A stretch of 64,000 nt of DNA. Origin: Ancylostoma caninum. Lineage: Eukaryota > Nematoda > Chromadorea > Rhabditida > Ancylostomatidae. Made by a program: the position numbers and the translations under genes. Positions 49,811-60,900 of this stretch are shown in pieces. Under the pieces are notes generated by a model. The model was not told the origin of the DNA, searched no databases, and was given only the letters and a program-made list of their open reading frames with translations. Location of the stretch: assembly GCA_037903475.1 (NCBI GenBank), contig JBAJFG010000649.1, positions 372,001 through 436,000 on the forward strand, given 5' to 3'. Each line of letters starts with the position of its first letter. The first letter of the stretch is position 1.

Positions 49811-50042
49811 GCACGCGACGCTACCGCTCCGTTTGCACTGGGGATCACAGTTGAGATAGCAAAACTTAGAGAATTCTCGATGGTTTTTCATCCTCTTTGA
49901 TGTCAACTATGAAGAAAACTAACTAGCTGTTGACCTAAACCTGTGGCTTGCTGTCACTGCGACAACTCCAGCACGAGCGGCGCGGTCGCGCCGCGTGCTT
50001 CTCGAGTTCGCGAAAAACGCACTTCTATCGACGCGTATATTA
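49811..50042. mobile_element. Two GC-rich hairpin elements (partial plus full)
   Basis: A partial copy (about 49811-49855, GCACGCGACGCTACCGCTCC) and a full copy (about 49952-50042) with GAGCGGCGCGGTCGCGCCGC and GTTCGCGAAAAACGCA. They belong to the family clustered in the phosphatase region (55625, 56101, 56650, 56845, 57655, 58142). Confidence 0.65.
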
Positions 50043-50792
50043 ATATGGTAGTTATAGCCACTACATGGAAGGTTTTCGAAAATTTAACAAGAACCTCTTC
50101 AAATGCCTTTAGACAGGCACTTGGGACACATTCTTTTTACTGTTTTGTGAATATTATATGGGAATATTTTTTCACTTCATTTACATTTTTATCACTAAAG
50201 TCTTCGGCTCGGTCATCGTTCATTACATTTTCTAACAATGTTGTTACTGCCTTAGACTTTCCTTTGTTGCCTAACTTCGCGCAAATGGTCTAATGCCAGT
50301 TAGATAAGTCTGGTAAATCACGTCACACGTTTCACTGCAAACTGCCATGGCTTGGCGTAAGAATGAAGGTTCTATCATAAGGATACTATAAAAAAAATGC
50401 TCTTCATCAGTTGGCTGTCATCTTCGTGAGAAATTGCTGCAACGGATCTGACATATGAGAGCATTTTTCCTTCAAGGAGACGTAAGGGTAGTTGGCTGCC
50501 CTTCACACCTAATCGATCCTCTTATTAGCCTGTGCATTTGAAAAAGCTGTCTGTCTATAGGACACTCCTCCCAAGTGCACTTGCTTAGAGGTCATTAATT
50601 GCTTTCAGATAACTTTGAATTACAGCTAGCAGCATAATGAGAAGCGATTTCAAAGTAGAGTGCTTAGCTAAGCCTGTCAAATGAGGGATAACCAAGATGT
50701 GTAATGACTGACAATTTATGTACTAAAACAGTATAATGTTGCATCGTCCAGGAAAAAATTCGTGCACAGGCTCCAAATAAACTGGGCGTGAA

Positions 50793-50907
50793 TGTATCAC
50801 CAAGATTACCCAGGGTAAACATGTTGACGCCTGTGTCAACGATGAGCGAATTTTTGGGCTGTTAATACGTTTACCCAGGGTATTTTAAACATGCATGCGG
50901 CTTCAGG
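50793..50907. repeat. GGGTAA palindromic element, copy near 50.8 kb
   Basis: CAAGATTACCCAGGGTAAAC, GTGTCAACGATGAGCG, ACGTTTACCCAGGGTATTTT and a CATGCATGCGGCTTCAG tail: full-length and near the consensus. Confidence 0.7.
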
Positions 50908-51060
50908 TATGCAGGTTGTTTTAGGGTAGCCTAGGTTTCAGGGTATTGCGTGCTGTCGAAGAGGGTGCGTGATGATTAATTCTTATGCAGATATGTAATA
51001 GCATTTAATAGCAATTGTACATGTGTCCTTGTGCTGTTAGAATGAGATGTCTCATGTGAA

Positions 51061-51112
51061 TAATAAGTAAATAAGTAGATAAATAAACAAATAAATGGAC
51101 AGATAAATAAAT
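51061..51112. repeat. AAATA-type microsatellite
   Basis: Imperfect AATAAGTAAATAAGTAGATAAATAAACAAAT-like run; a purer (AAAT)n stretch is at 59107-59141. Confidence 0.75.
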
Positions 51113-52948
51113 AAGCAATGAAGAATGTGCCTAATTGCAGCCGCGACGCAGCTCAGACGCAGGTGAGACGCACGCGTTTGTGGCCTTGCGGCTACTGTGA
51201 GGTATTTTCATTGGGGAAGAACATGCCACGTTGAACGGTCTTCATGTAAAATCCTCTACGAACGGAAGCGTGCGTCTGACGCGCGATTGACGCATATGGT
51301 AGATTAGTACATTTTTTGTGTAGCTTGCTTGACCTCTACCTGTTTCACTCCAGTTATAGTACGTTCCAACATGGAGGACAGCTGGGAAGACAGCAGAGAG
51401 AAAAAGAACGCCAGAAAGTATGCAGCAATTGAAGAGAAATGAGAGAAAAACAGATTATCCGCATGGTTACTCAACTATTGTCGCATTTAGAACGCACTAT
51501 ATCACTCAATGTTTCTTTTTCTAACTCAGTTCAGGTCTAGATTTGTATTTTTTTATTGGTCCACCGCTTATTAATGCAGCAAACCTATGTGCATAATGAA
51601 TAAAAGTAAACAAATTGAATAAATGAGTAGATAAATAAATAAATCCTGTATAAATTGTCTGAGCCTTAATAGGAACAGGATTAGATATGACTCATTACAG
51701 CTTGTGATCCGTCGATTCCTGGGAGAAATTACCCATGGGCTAGCTCAAATCCACATTCTCTGTCTGAAGCAAAGATATCTACCTAGTCTCGGTTTTTCAC
51801 AATCTTCCTCCTTAGAGCCAAAGACTCGCTGCCAATTTTTTTCAAACATTCACTGCCGCCTGATTTGAAATCATTATAATGAACATTGGCCTGCTATTTA
51901 CTGCAGTAGAAAAAATTGAAATATTCGAGCAAATATGTACACCTATGTTCAGTAGAATCTACTTGAACATTTGAGAACGAGTCACAGTCAAATATTTCGA
52001 TAGATTATCAGCGAGGACTCTGAAATACCACCACCAGCTGCAGAGAAATGGCATCGAGTCCGTTGTTTACAGTTGATAAACTTGTTGTTCGCAAACAGCA
52101 CTGTGGTGTCTAACCTCCTCAATTCCAGTCATTTATATAGCTGAACAATCCAAGTGCGGTTCCGCAATGTCTACCCTTGTGAGTGTTGCTAATGTTTGTC
52201 CAGGATGAGCTGCCAAGTAAATCGATAGGATTTTACTTTTGTGAAAGTACTGACACACTGATTGTCAACAGTGGACACCCAGCCAAGGACGACAACCGGG
52301 GTTTGAATCGATTCGATTTACGATAGCAGGAAAACGCTTTTGTTTTACACCACCGCTCGGGGTGACCAACAGGTGGTCTTGGCGGCACATTGTTGTGGGA
52401 CGTTTGTGCGAAGGGAAATATGTCCACACTTCAATTCCTGAACTGGTTCTTCTGTCACAACGGCAGGGAAAGTCCTACTAAGTAAACTGGAAGTTTCGAG
52501 GTCAGAGAAGATTTGTAAAGGTGCCGGCTTCATGTAATCGCTTGGTATTTCCTTTGCTAGGAGCAGCGTTTGCACATTTGGAACCATAGTACTGCAGAAG
52601 ATAGTCAGCGGAATGAAGAGGAATTGCCAGAATAAGAAAATGTTCGAAAACGTTTTTTATTTGCCAAAATACTGTAAGACAGAACCGCAATTAACGAAGA
52701 CGTCGTACGTCACCCTAGACCCAACACATGCGGTCGTAACGGCGGTACCGGTGCCTGACAACTGAAGAATCTATAGCGGACTCCACTTGTTTGAACCGCT
52801 CACACTCTAGGATGTATTGCGAATGAGGACGGTGATATTTACTTATTGTGATACCAATGAATTGTGCGGATAAGGGAAATTTATACTAATCAGACGCACG
52901 CATCCATTTTGCAAAGGATTTTCGATAAGGGCTGGTCTTTGCGCCATG

Positions 52949-53107
52949 TACAGGGAACCCCAAACGGACTTGTGCAAGGGGTGGGGTCGCGGCGCGGCTC
53001 TCTTGCGCGGAGACACAGGGGCTCTACATGCTGGCTCTAGTTGTCTGCTTCTGCCAGTAGCAGAGAACTTGAGTGCCGAGCCACACGGTCGTATGGAGTT
53101 CCCTGTA
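52949..53107. mobile_element. Inverted-repeat element, GGAACTCCAAACGG family, copy 1
   Basis: TACAGGGAACCCCAAACGGA at the left and ...TATGGAGTTCCCTGTA at the right are inverted; the arms continue through GGGGTCGCGGCGCGGC. Further copies at 55203-55371 and 55919-56070 lie in introns of the phosphatase gene. Confidence 0.75.
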
Positions 53108-53428
53108 TGTACATCCTCAATCAAGAGTAGCCCAACGCTGTAAACGCCGTGAACGCGTGCGTCAGCCATGCGGGTGGTCCAATCATGATATAGACTCACG
53201 CGCATCAAACGCACGCACCTAGTATAAATTTCCCCTACGCAGACTATCAGAACACGAGGATAAAGATGCTGCGGCTCCCGAGAATGGATGAAGACCGCTG
53301 AAACGAATTTAGCAACTAGATTATCGAACAATGCTATTTCACTGCTGGATATGAGTTCTCGGACCCTGAAAACCCCTAAATCTAACAAAATCTCAGACAT
53401 GAAGATTTGAGCGAATGCTGGCTTTAAA

Positions 53429-53655
53429 GGCAAGGTCCTGGTCTGGGCGATGCCTTGGACGAAAACTATAGAAAAATTCCTGAAAAGGTTCCACAACCAA
53501 CGCTTTCCACTGACCAAATTCGACACGACGTTTGTGGGTTTGCGGTGTACGTGCTTTCAAGTGACGTTATACGGCGCGCCCTACATGTTGTCTATTGTGG
53601 CGTCGTAGGAAAAAAATTCATGTTTAAAGAACCTGTGGTCCGTTTGATGAGGTAG
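53429..53655. mobile_element. Truncated copy of the TTAA element
   Basis: Starts TTTAAAGGCAAGGTCCTGG and matches the internal part of the element at 43731-44245 up to the CGTTTGATG segment, with about 50 bases missing near the left end and no matching right terminus. It directly precedes the first recognisable exon of the phosphatase gene. Confidence 0.6.
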
Positions 53656-53689
53656 TGAATCAAAGAAGTTATAAGGAAATGCGCGAATT

Positions 53690-56600
53690 AAGGGGAAAAA
53701 GACTAAGCGTCAGCAACGTAAGAAAGAAGGAACAGCAGCGCCGGTGGCAGAGGATAGCACACAGAAGCAGAAGCAAGCTAAAGTGAGTTCCTTTTCAAAT
53801 TCTTCTGACAGTGAGCATACTATTATAAAAGTGCATATACAGTGAAGGTTAATCGTTACTGCACCGCAGGCTAGGGTTTGCCGAACATCATTCGTAAACC
53901 CATGCTGATAGCGCTGATCCCATTCGTTAACCCAGCCGCTGATTATTCGGGTTAATGCTTACCAAAATGGGTTAACGAGCGATGCAGCGACCCTGCTGCT
54001 AGTTTTCAAATGCTAAGAAAGTGAGGCGGCGCTGATATCAGAGGAATGCGTAATTTGCTGCAAAATTATTGAGAAATCCATTTTTGAACCTATTGTTTTG
54101 TCGAGAAAGGACATCTGCCACAAGTAGGTGTATCTACATCGCTCGTTATCATCGACAAGAGGAGGCTCAGATGCCGATCACAGAATCAACTCAATGTTGA
54201 TAGGAGGTGCAGCATCTGGTGGCAGATGTCTTAATGAAAATACCGAATTCTATCGAAAAAATGGCCTTCAACATTGTTTTCGATAATTTTTCAAAGAATT
54301 ATGTACACCTTTGGAAGCGCCGTTGCCTGATGATTTTAACCGAATAGGAATCTGAAAAGGACCCTGATGTGAGTCATTCTGTTGAACTGGATGCCTATTT
54401 AGCCAGGCGGGGAAAACAAGGAGGATACCACGCAAACAGAGAGGAAAAAGAAAGCTGCGGGACCTGTAAGTTTTTGTGGTACCTTTGCTCCCTTGTGTTT
54501 TGAAAATACGAGCACTGTTCACTTACATTAATATTTATGAGAGAAGTTTCAGGGTCAGGGTAGTGCCAAGATACCTGGAAAAGCTAGTAGACTTAGTGTA
54601 AATCCTGAAGTTGAAAAAACTGTGGAAAAGTTCGTCAAACATGCCACGGAATCCGGTTTGTATCTATCTCTTTTGCAGATTTCTTGGGAATTCTACCTTC
54701 CTTCATAATTACTTAAATCCAGCTAAACTTTTTGACTGTGCTTCCCATAGGTATTGATGCACTTCGTGATGAAAGTCGTGCTGTCTTGGAGTTCCTGCCA
54801 GCACCCGACACTTGCAAGAAATTCGCATCGAATCCAGATCGTAATCGATTTCCGGTTAGGAAATTGCCCTATATGGGGTTTTTCTTCCGAATTTTGTGTT
54901 TTGAAAACAAGGCAATGGTTTTTGTGTCCAGGAAATTCAGTGCCTGGATGAAACCTGCATTGCACTTGAACAAACAGAGCCGACAACCAATACTTACATT
55001 CATGCGAATCGAGTGAAACTAGAGAAAGTAGTGCTATTTTCATGTTTAGCACATAGTTTGTCCTGCACAGTCAAGGTCTATTTACTTGTATGTACAGGCT
55101 GATCGGCCATACATCCTAACACAAGGGCCAAAGGAGAACACCATAGAAGACTTTTGGCGAATGATATTCCAGGTTTGCTCGATTGTACTGAACAATCACA
55201 GATACAGGAAACTCCAAACAGGCATGTGCAAGGGGCGGGACCGCAACGCGGCGTGGCAGACAGAAGGCAGAATCAGACAACCAGAGCCACATATACAATC
55301 TCTGCGTCTCTGCCCAAGAGAAACGCGCCGCGGTTCCGCCTCTTGCACATGGCCATTTGGAGTCCCTTGTAAAAGAAGTCGTTGTTCTCCGCTAATCCTC
55401 AATGAATGAATGTGTTTTCCATTTCCTTTCTAGCATTTCTCTGTAGACTATTTATTACAGGAGCAGTGTGCTGGTGTTGTAATGTTGTGCAATTATTATG
55501 AAGATGGTGTGCAGAAGTGCGATGAGTTCTTTCCAACAGAAAATGGTGGTTATAAATATTATGGGAAGATGTTTGTCAATAACAAAAAGGTGACTGTTAC
55601 TGCTACTAAGGAATGCTTTCTCTGGTCACAGTGCTGCGTTTTTCGCGAACATGGGAAGCACGCGACGCGACCGCTCCGCTCACGCTGGAGTCGCCGCCGC
55701 AATGACAGATGAGGGTTTCTTGTTAGCTTTTCATCATGTTTGATGTTAACTATGAAGAACACTGTTTTTTCACTAACCTTGCGCGGTGGAAGAGGTCCAG
55801 GATGCTAAGATTGGCTTACGTCCAACATAATAAAGAATATGATTAGGCGTCGAGTAAAGTTGGCTGTGCAATCACACTCACTATCTTCAATCAGGACGAC
55901 TTACGGAATCAATGAACAAACAGAGAACTCCAAACGGCCGTGTGCATGGGGCGGGACCGCGGCGCGGCGGCAGAAGCAGACAACCTGAGCCAGCATGCAG
56001 AACCCCCGTGTCTCTGCCTAAGAGGGCCGCGGTCCCTCCCTTTGCGTGCAGCCGTTTGGAATTTCCTGTAACTAGCTATCAAGAAAACCCTATTGGATGT
56101 TGCACTTGCGAAAGTTCCAGCGCGTGCGGAACGGTCGCACTGCGTGCTTTCTGAACTCGCGAAAAATGCACCGCCATCGCCGCTCACTGTGTGTTTTCTC
56201 AACTGCACTTCTCTCTCATTCGCTAAGGATGTACTTATTTTTCCAGAACCTAGCGTTTTAGTAATTTCATAACTTTGAAAGTTAAGTTTAGGTTGACCAC
56301 CTCGACCAGCACGACATCTATACGCTAGAAATCTTGCCGGATGGGTGCTCAAACTCTATTCTCACTCGTCTCGCACACTGCACGACATGGCCCGACAAGG
56401 CGGTTCCAAGCAGTGGACGCATGGTGCTTCGGTTGCTAAAATGGATGCAGGCGTTAGAAGCAGTGAGCCTTACACTGATTTTTACGCAGTTTTTGAATTT
56501 GTATCGAGCCTAGTTAAGATGGCTCCCGTTGCTGTGGTAAGCGGTGCTGGTGTTGGACGCGCAGGTACTTACATAGCGATAGACCAAGTTTGTACTCGGC

Positions 56601-57180
56601 TATTCAAAGGAATCGAGGTGTCGGTTCGTTGCTGCACTCCCTGTTCTCTTACAGTGAGCGTCGATGGCGGTGGCCTTTCCGCAGCCTAGTGAAGAACGCA
56701 ACGCAGCCGTGCCGCGCGCGCCGGAATAAGTGTCCTCTGCTGCCGTTGTTCCATTTCTAGCAGCTTTTCTATTCAATACGGGGAACGATCATCAAATCGG
56801 GAAGGAAAACCCCTATAAATAGCATTCCGGTGGCAGAAGATATCGATTTCGACGCGCGCGGCGCGGTTGCGCGGCGTTCTTCTCGGGGCCGCGGAAGGGC
56901 CACCGCCATCGACGCTGACTGTGGCTTCCACCCTAAATTCACGGATACTTTCTACTAAGGTGAAAGAAATCACAATTGAAATACGTAAACAACGCGCACA
57001 TGCTATCTCAAACGAATTACAGTACTTTTTCGTCTACTCAACAGTACTCGACTATATCAGAGTAAGCTATCTGTAAAGAATGTTCTGGAAATTAGCATTA
57101 GTCATTTCATTTAGGCGAAAATTCCAAAATACCACAACGTCGTGTCGAAATTCTATAACGAACTGAGTCAGGCAATATAA
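53690..57180 (+). CDS. Nematode-type protein tyrosine phosphatase, Cys-to-Ser catalytic site
   Basis: Non-receptor PTP of the expanded nematode family; about 335 residues plus a lysine-rich N-terminus. Exons: about 53690-53782 (K/Q-rich), 54403-54465, 54553-54655, 54751-54854, 54932-55027, 55098-55172, 55461-55589, 56292-56462, 56519-56617, 56960-57061, 57115-57180. Phases agree at every junction. Family motifs in order: NPEVEKTVEKFVKH, DRNRF (KNRY region), YIHANRV, YILTQGPKENT...DFWRM, CNYYEDG, YTLEILPDG, the WPD loop at 56388-56396, P-loop at 56537-56566, and the C-terminal RKQRAHAISNELQY. In the P-loop the family HCSAGxGRTG reads VSGAGVGRAG: the catalytic Cys is Ser (AGC, 56540-56542) and the Arg (56558-56560) is kept. 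The second Gln of the Q-loop is Ser (AIS for AIQ). It is therefore likely a non-catalytic phosphotyrosine-binding protein. The first exon with the ATG was not found. The 56-nt intron before exon 56519 ends in TTAAG, a weak acceptor; the alternative is a frameshift. Confidence 0.82.
53838..54048. mobile_element. TACAGTGAAGGT element, possibly truncated
   Basis: TACAGTGAAGGTTAATCGTT... and an internal GTGAGGCGGCGCTG segment match the element at 61498-61633. The right terminus is not recognisable here. It lies in the first visible intron of the phosphatase g gene region. Confidence 0.45.
55203..55371. mobile_element. GGAACTCCAAACGG family, copy 2 (phosphatase intron)
   Basis: TACAGGAAACTCCAAACAGG pairs with ...CCATTTGGAGTCCCTTGTA. 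It is inserted 30 bases after the 55172/55173 splice donor and fills most of that intron. Confidence 0.8.
55625..55706. mobile_element. GC-rich hairpin element (phosphatase intron)
   Basis: CACAGTGCTGCGTTTTTCGC, GAAGCACGCGACGCGACCGC and CACGCTGGAGTCGCC place it in the short GC-rich family. It sits in the same intron as the elements at 55919 and 56101. Confidence 0.65.
55919..56070. mobile_element. GGAACTCCAAACGG family, copy 3 (phosphatase intron)
   Basis: GAACTCCAAACGGCCGTGTG pairs with GCAGCCGTTTGGAATTTCCT, and GGGCGGGACCGCGGC with GCCGCGGTCCCTCCC: an almost complete hairpin. Confidence 0.8.
56101..56193. mobile_element. GC-rich hairpin element (phosphatase intron)
   Basis: TTCCAGCGCGTGCGGAACGG, GAACTCGCGAAAAATGCACC and GCCATCGCCGCTCACTG match the elements at 49952 and 58142 in the same orientation. 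Confidence 0.7.
56650..56925. mobile_element. Two GC-rich hairpin elements in inverted orientation (phosphatase intron)
   Basis: One copy at about 56650-56730 (TACAGTGAGCGTCGATGGCG...) and one at about 56845-56925 reading ...CCGCCATCGACGCTGACTG, in opposite orientation. Together they take up about half of the 342-bp intron that separates the P-loop exon from the RKQRAHAI exon. Confidence 0.65.
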
Positions 57181-57207
57181 CATTTCATAGATACATACAT
57201 TTAATTG

Positions 57208-57213
57208 AATAAA
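57208..57213 (+). terminator. AATAAA polyadenylation signal of the phosphatase gene
   Basis: Canonical AATAAA 28 bases after the TAA stop at 57178-57180. Confidence 0.75.
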
Positions 57214-57444
57214 GATTGACAATTGTATGGACCCTGTGTTATTTCGCAGATTTTAATATTCATTTTCAAAATTCAATCATCTGTCTCACATGTCTAATGA
57301 ATATTTAACAGCCGTCTGTCTCGTAATATAAAAGAAAGTCCACAAGAATACAAAAAGTGACTGCTTTGCAAGTGTTATTACTGTATTAGGAAATAATAAA
57401 ACGAGATTTACTCTATTATAAAATAAATATACATACTATAAATT

Positions 57445-57887
57445 TCAAGTGCACTTGAAAAAGTCGACAATAGATTCAAGTTGCAGCACCTGTTTTGTGG
57501 GCATATCGTAGTCGGACACCTGAAATTTATATGTAATAACTACTACATTTTTTAAATGTGTACAATATTTTTCAATGCACGAAAATCCCGCAGAAAAAAA
57601 AAACGATTTCTCTCGCAAATATGAAATCTAAGCCACCATTTCCATTTGTGGAGGTACAGTGAGCATTGATAGCGGTGCGGACTTTCGCGGACTCGGGCAG
57701 CACGCGACGCGACCGCCACGCTCACGCTGGAATTGTCACCGCGACGACGCCGATGGGGTTTTCTTGATAGTTGGTTAGTTTTCTCGATAATAAACATAAG
57801 ATTTTATACTTAGAACCGAATAAAAATCGAATAACTCAATTCATTTAATTATTCATTGAGGGCTAGATTCAGAGAATTTAAATGTTT

Positions 57888-57939
<52 letters not shown>

Positions 57940-60900
57940 AAGAGACCTAAATGCCTCCTTTTCATCCCCAAACAATTCTATTGCTAGGTTATCGATTGTA
58001 TCGCTTTCAAACATTTAAACATAGACTTAGTCGAACTCGAATTTTTGAAACTCGGATAAGTCAGTAGGTATCTAATACATTATTCTGTCCTAAGTATATT
58101 AGTTATGATGGAAAACTACCAAGAAAACCCTGATTTACCACTACAGTGGCAATTCCAGAACGAGCGGCGCGGTCGCGTCGCGTGTTTCCTTTGTCTGCGA
58201 GAAACGCAATGCCATCGACGTTCACTGTACGTTTTCGAATCCAGATAGGAAAGATCGAAAAAAAAAAGCTTTCCTTTTGAGCCCTAACATACTCACCGTG
58301 GTTTCATCGAACATCCAATAAGCGTCACTGCTTCGAACGTCCTTCAGAACACCTGAGCGCAAGTCGTCCGGCAGATTTGGGAAAAACCTGGTCTTGTCAT
58401 TCAGGAATGAAGGCGCATTTTCGAGTACATTGTATGTTGCGAAGACGTTTCCCTGCAACAGCACTGCCATGATGGATGCCCTACGTATTGCGTTTTGGGA
58501 TATTTCAGTCCTTGCAGCGAAGAAAAAAGACATAAAAAGAAGCTGGTCTCACAGAAAGAAGAACGACACTTCCATTCGTCAGTGGGAAAGCGGCTTGTGG
58601 ATAGAAGAGCACACGTTCGTGCAGCTCCCTTGGGAAATCCGGCGCTTCACTGCAAAAAGAGAAATTTTGTGGCTTGACATATAGCCCTTGAATTATCTTG
58701 GGACTATTTTAAAAATATGAAGAACTTACGAGAAGGTAACTCCATCGAATTCATAACCATAAATGGTGCGCTCTGCGAGGAGTAGGACCAAATTACCCGA
58801 GGTCACAGTTGCATTGACGAACTCGGGTCCTCTTGGGAATACCTAATGAAGCAACTAACTTGGGCTGGATATTTTTATAAAGAACTGTAGAATTTATGCT
58901 TCGCAAGCATGTAACTTGACATTTGAACCCATCCCGGCTTATATATTACTACTACAATCGACACTTAAGATACTCAGTATTCTAAGCATATGTAGGGTGC
59001 CAGCTCAGACAGGGCCGATAGAGTGACTTTCTGTGCAATCACGACCTCAGTACGGTATCAGCCAACTGATCTACTTTTATACTTTTTTCCTGTAACTTTC
59101 GATATTAATAAATAAATAAATAAATAAATAAACAAATAAATGTATGTGGCAGTGCCGGAAGGAGTTGCTAGCCAAGAGTGGGGGGGTCAACTCCTCCACT
59201 CCGTGGACCCAGGTGGGATAATAAAATTGCTGAAGAGTATTAGTTTCAACACTAAGTCATTAATACCAAATCTTTTAGAAGTAAGGATAGAAATAAATAA
59301 TGAGGAATGAGGTGTGGTCCCGTTCATTTTGATGTTTCCCTACTGCGAACTAGTGAAATCTCCTTCCAGACGCATCCTGCAGCGTCCTTTCATCGATGGA
59401 GCCGGCACGGTCGTAATTGCGGACAAAGTCGCTCTTTTAGCACTATCTGAGCTAGCAGACTATAAACAAGCATGGTCGTCGTTTTTTTCTCAAGGAAGTG
59501 CACGATCTGTCCACATTTTTTTCACATAACACATGGTGACAGCCGTGCACTAAGTATAAACAGCTGTCAACTGCTTGATAATGGGAAAAGTATGCGTAAA
59601 ACGATCATTTTACTGCGGACAACCTCAACACGCCAATTTCACTACAGATATGTATTATATGTAGTAGTAAAGGTGATAAGGTGCCTATGAACCTCAGATT
59701 ATGCTAGGGGGGGGGGGCAGTTTTATGTGATTAGAGTCGTAGCATATGAAAATGATTTGGTTTAATATTAAAAAAAGCTCACATCTTGAATTCTCCTTCC
59801 TTGATCGACGAACTTTCGATTTTTGATTCGATAAACCTTGTCTTGGTAGAAAACCACCCACTCGTGTTGCGTCACTTAACGAGAAAACGTTGGCTCGTTT
59901 CCCATCTATTATCTCCTCTATTTTTCTCGTTTTCCTAATCTAATCAAATCAGGGCGACTGCGACTATACGGCTGTGGAGCGTTATAGCTGGAGAAGGCAG
60001 CGCGGGGTAGCTCTGTGATTGGTCAATTCACGCGACCCGCCAATCGAGGAGCTCCATGGCACCGCCTTTTCCAGGTATAACGCTCCACACCCCGACTATA
60101 CATACCTTTTCTACATATATTTTCTTTTTCTAAATATCAAAATAGTGATAGTTACACAAAAAGGATTATTGCATTGGTTTGTTCTCGCATACATCACATC
60201 TTATGAAAATTTCAACTGTTTCATGTTTGTTGACTATTTTTTCCCAATCCATCCTAATTCCTCAGAATTCTCGTATTAGTATGCCTATGTAGTTCGTCAG
60301 TATTATCTTTGCTGGTAGAACTACAGTGACCCATAGATTTACAAATCCCAAGGACTCACCATGTGTAACTGAATCTATCTGTTTGGGGCATTTGCTGGGT
60401 CCTGCCAGATCGCCAGCCAACTTCCTCTCATTCGGTTGCGCAATACCTGTAATAAAGAATAATTTAAGTTGAGCCAGTAAATTCTGATTATTTTCCTGGA
60501 TCTCCAAATCCTGGAGTATGAGATTATTTCCTGGGAAGGCACTTCCGCTAGCTCTACCCCAAAATTTCAAGGAAATTTTTTTCAATTCAAGTTTCGTCTG
60601 AGTGGAGGGGGTTAGGTATTTGGAGTATGACCATGGATAATGACGTATCCACCTAGCAGCCCGACCCCATTTTTATAGGATCATTTTCATAAGGTAGGTA
60701 TACTGTAGAAAACTGAGAAAATTCCGATTTCGTGCAGAAAAAAAACTGAGGTAGCATGGAAAACAACGTTGATAATAGTGATTAGCGTTCGAAACAATTC
60801 TTCTAGATACCGTATGTCACAGAAAATGTATTTGCGGTAATCCTATGGAAATGAGTTACGGTACAAAACCAATACAATGTTTGTGTCGAGCGCCTCAAAG

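Larger units (their letters stand above)
46544..53428. other. Repeat-rich stretch between cyclophilin and phosphatase genes
   Basis: No conserved protein was recognised. Supported contents are the palindrome at 47154-47275, the foldback element at 47370-47928, a GGGTAA copy at 50793-50907, GC-rich hairpin elements at 49811-49855 and 49952-50042, AAAT-type microsatellites (51061-51112) and an inverted-repeat element at 52949-53107. Several frames of 60-100 codons (for example minus-strand 48594-48295) read plausibly but lack supporting structure. Confidence 0.5.

Noticed and set aside
52345..52690. Minus-strand frames with a signal-peptide-like start
   Set aside because: The two frames do not join by clear splice sites and no homologue is known to me.
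52843..53526. 227-codon minus-strand open frame
   Set aside because: It runs through the inverted-repeat element 52949-53107 and the truncated TTAA element; openness comes from GC-rich repeat DNA.
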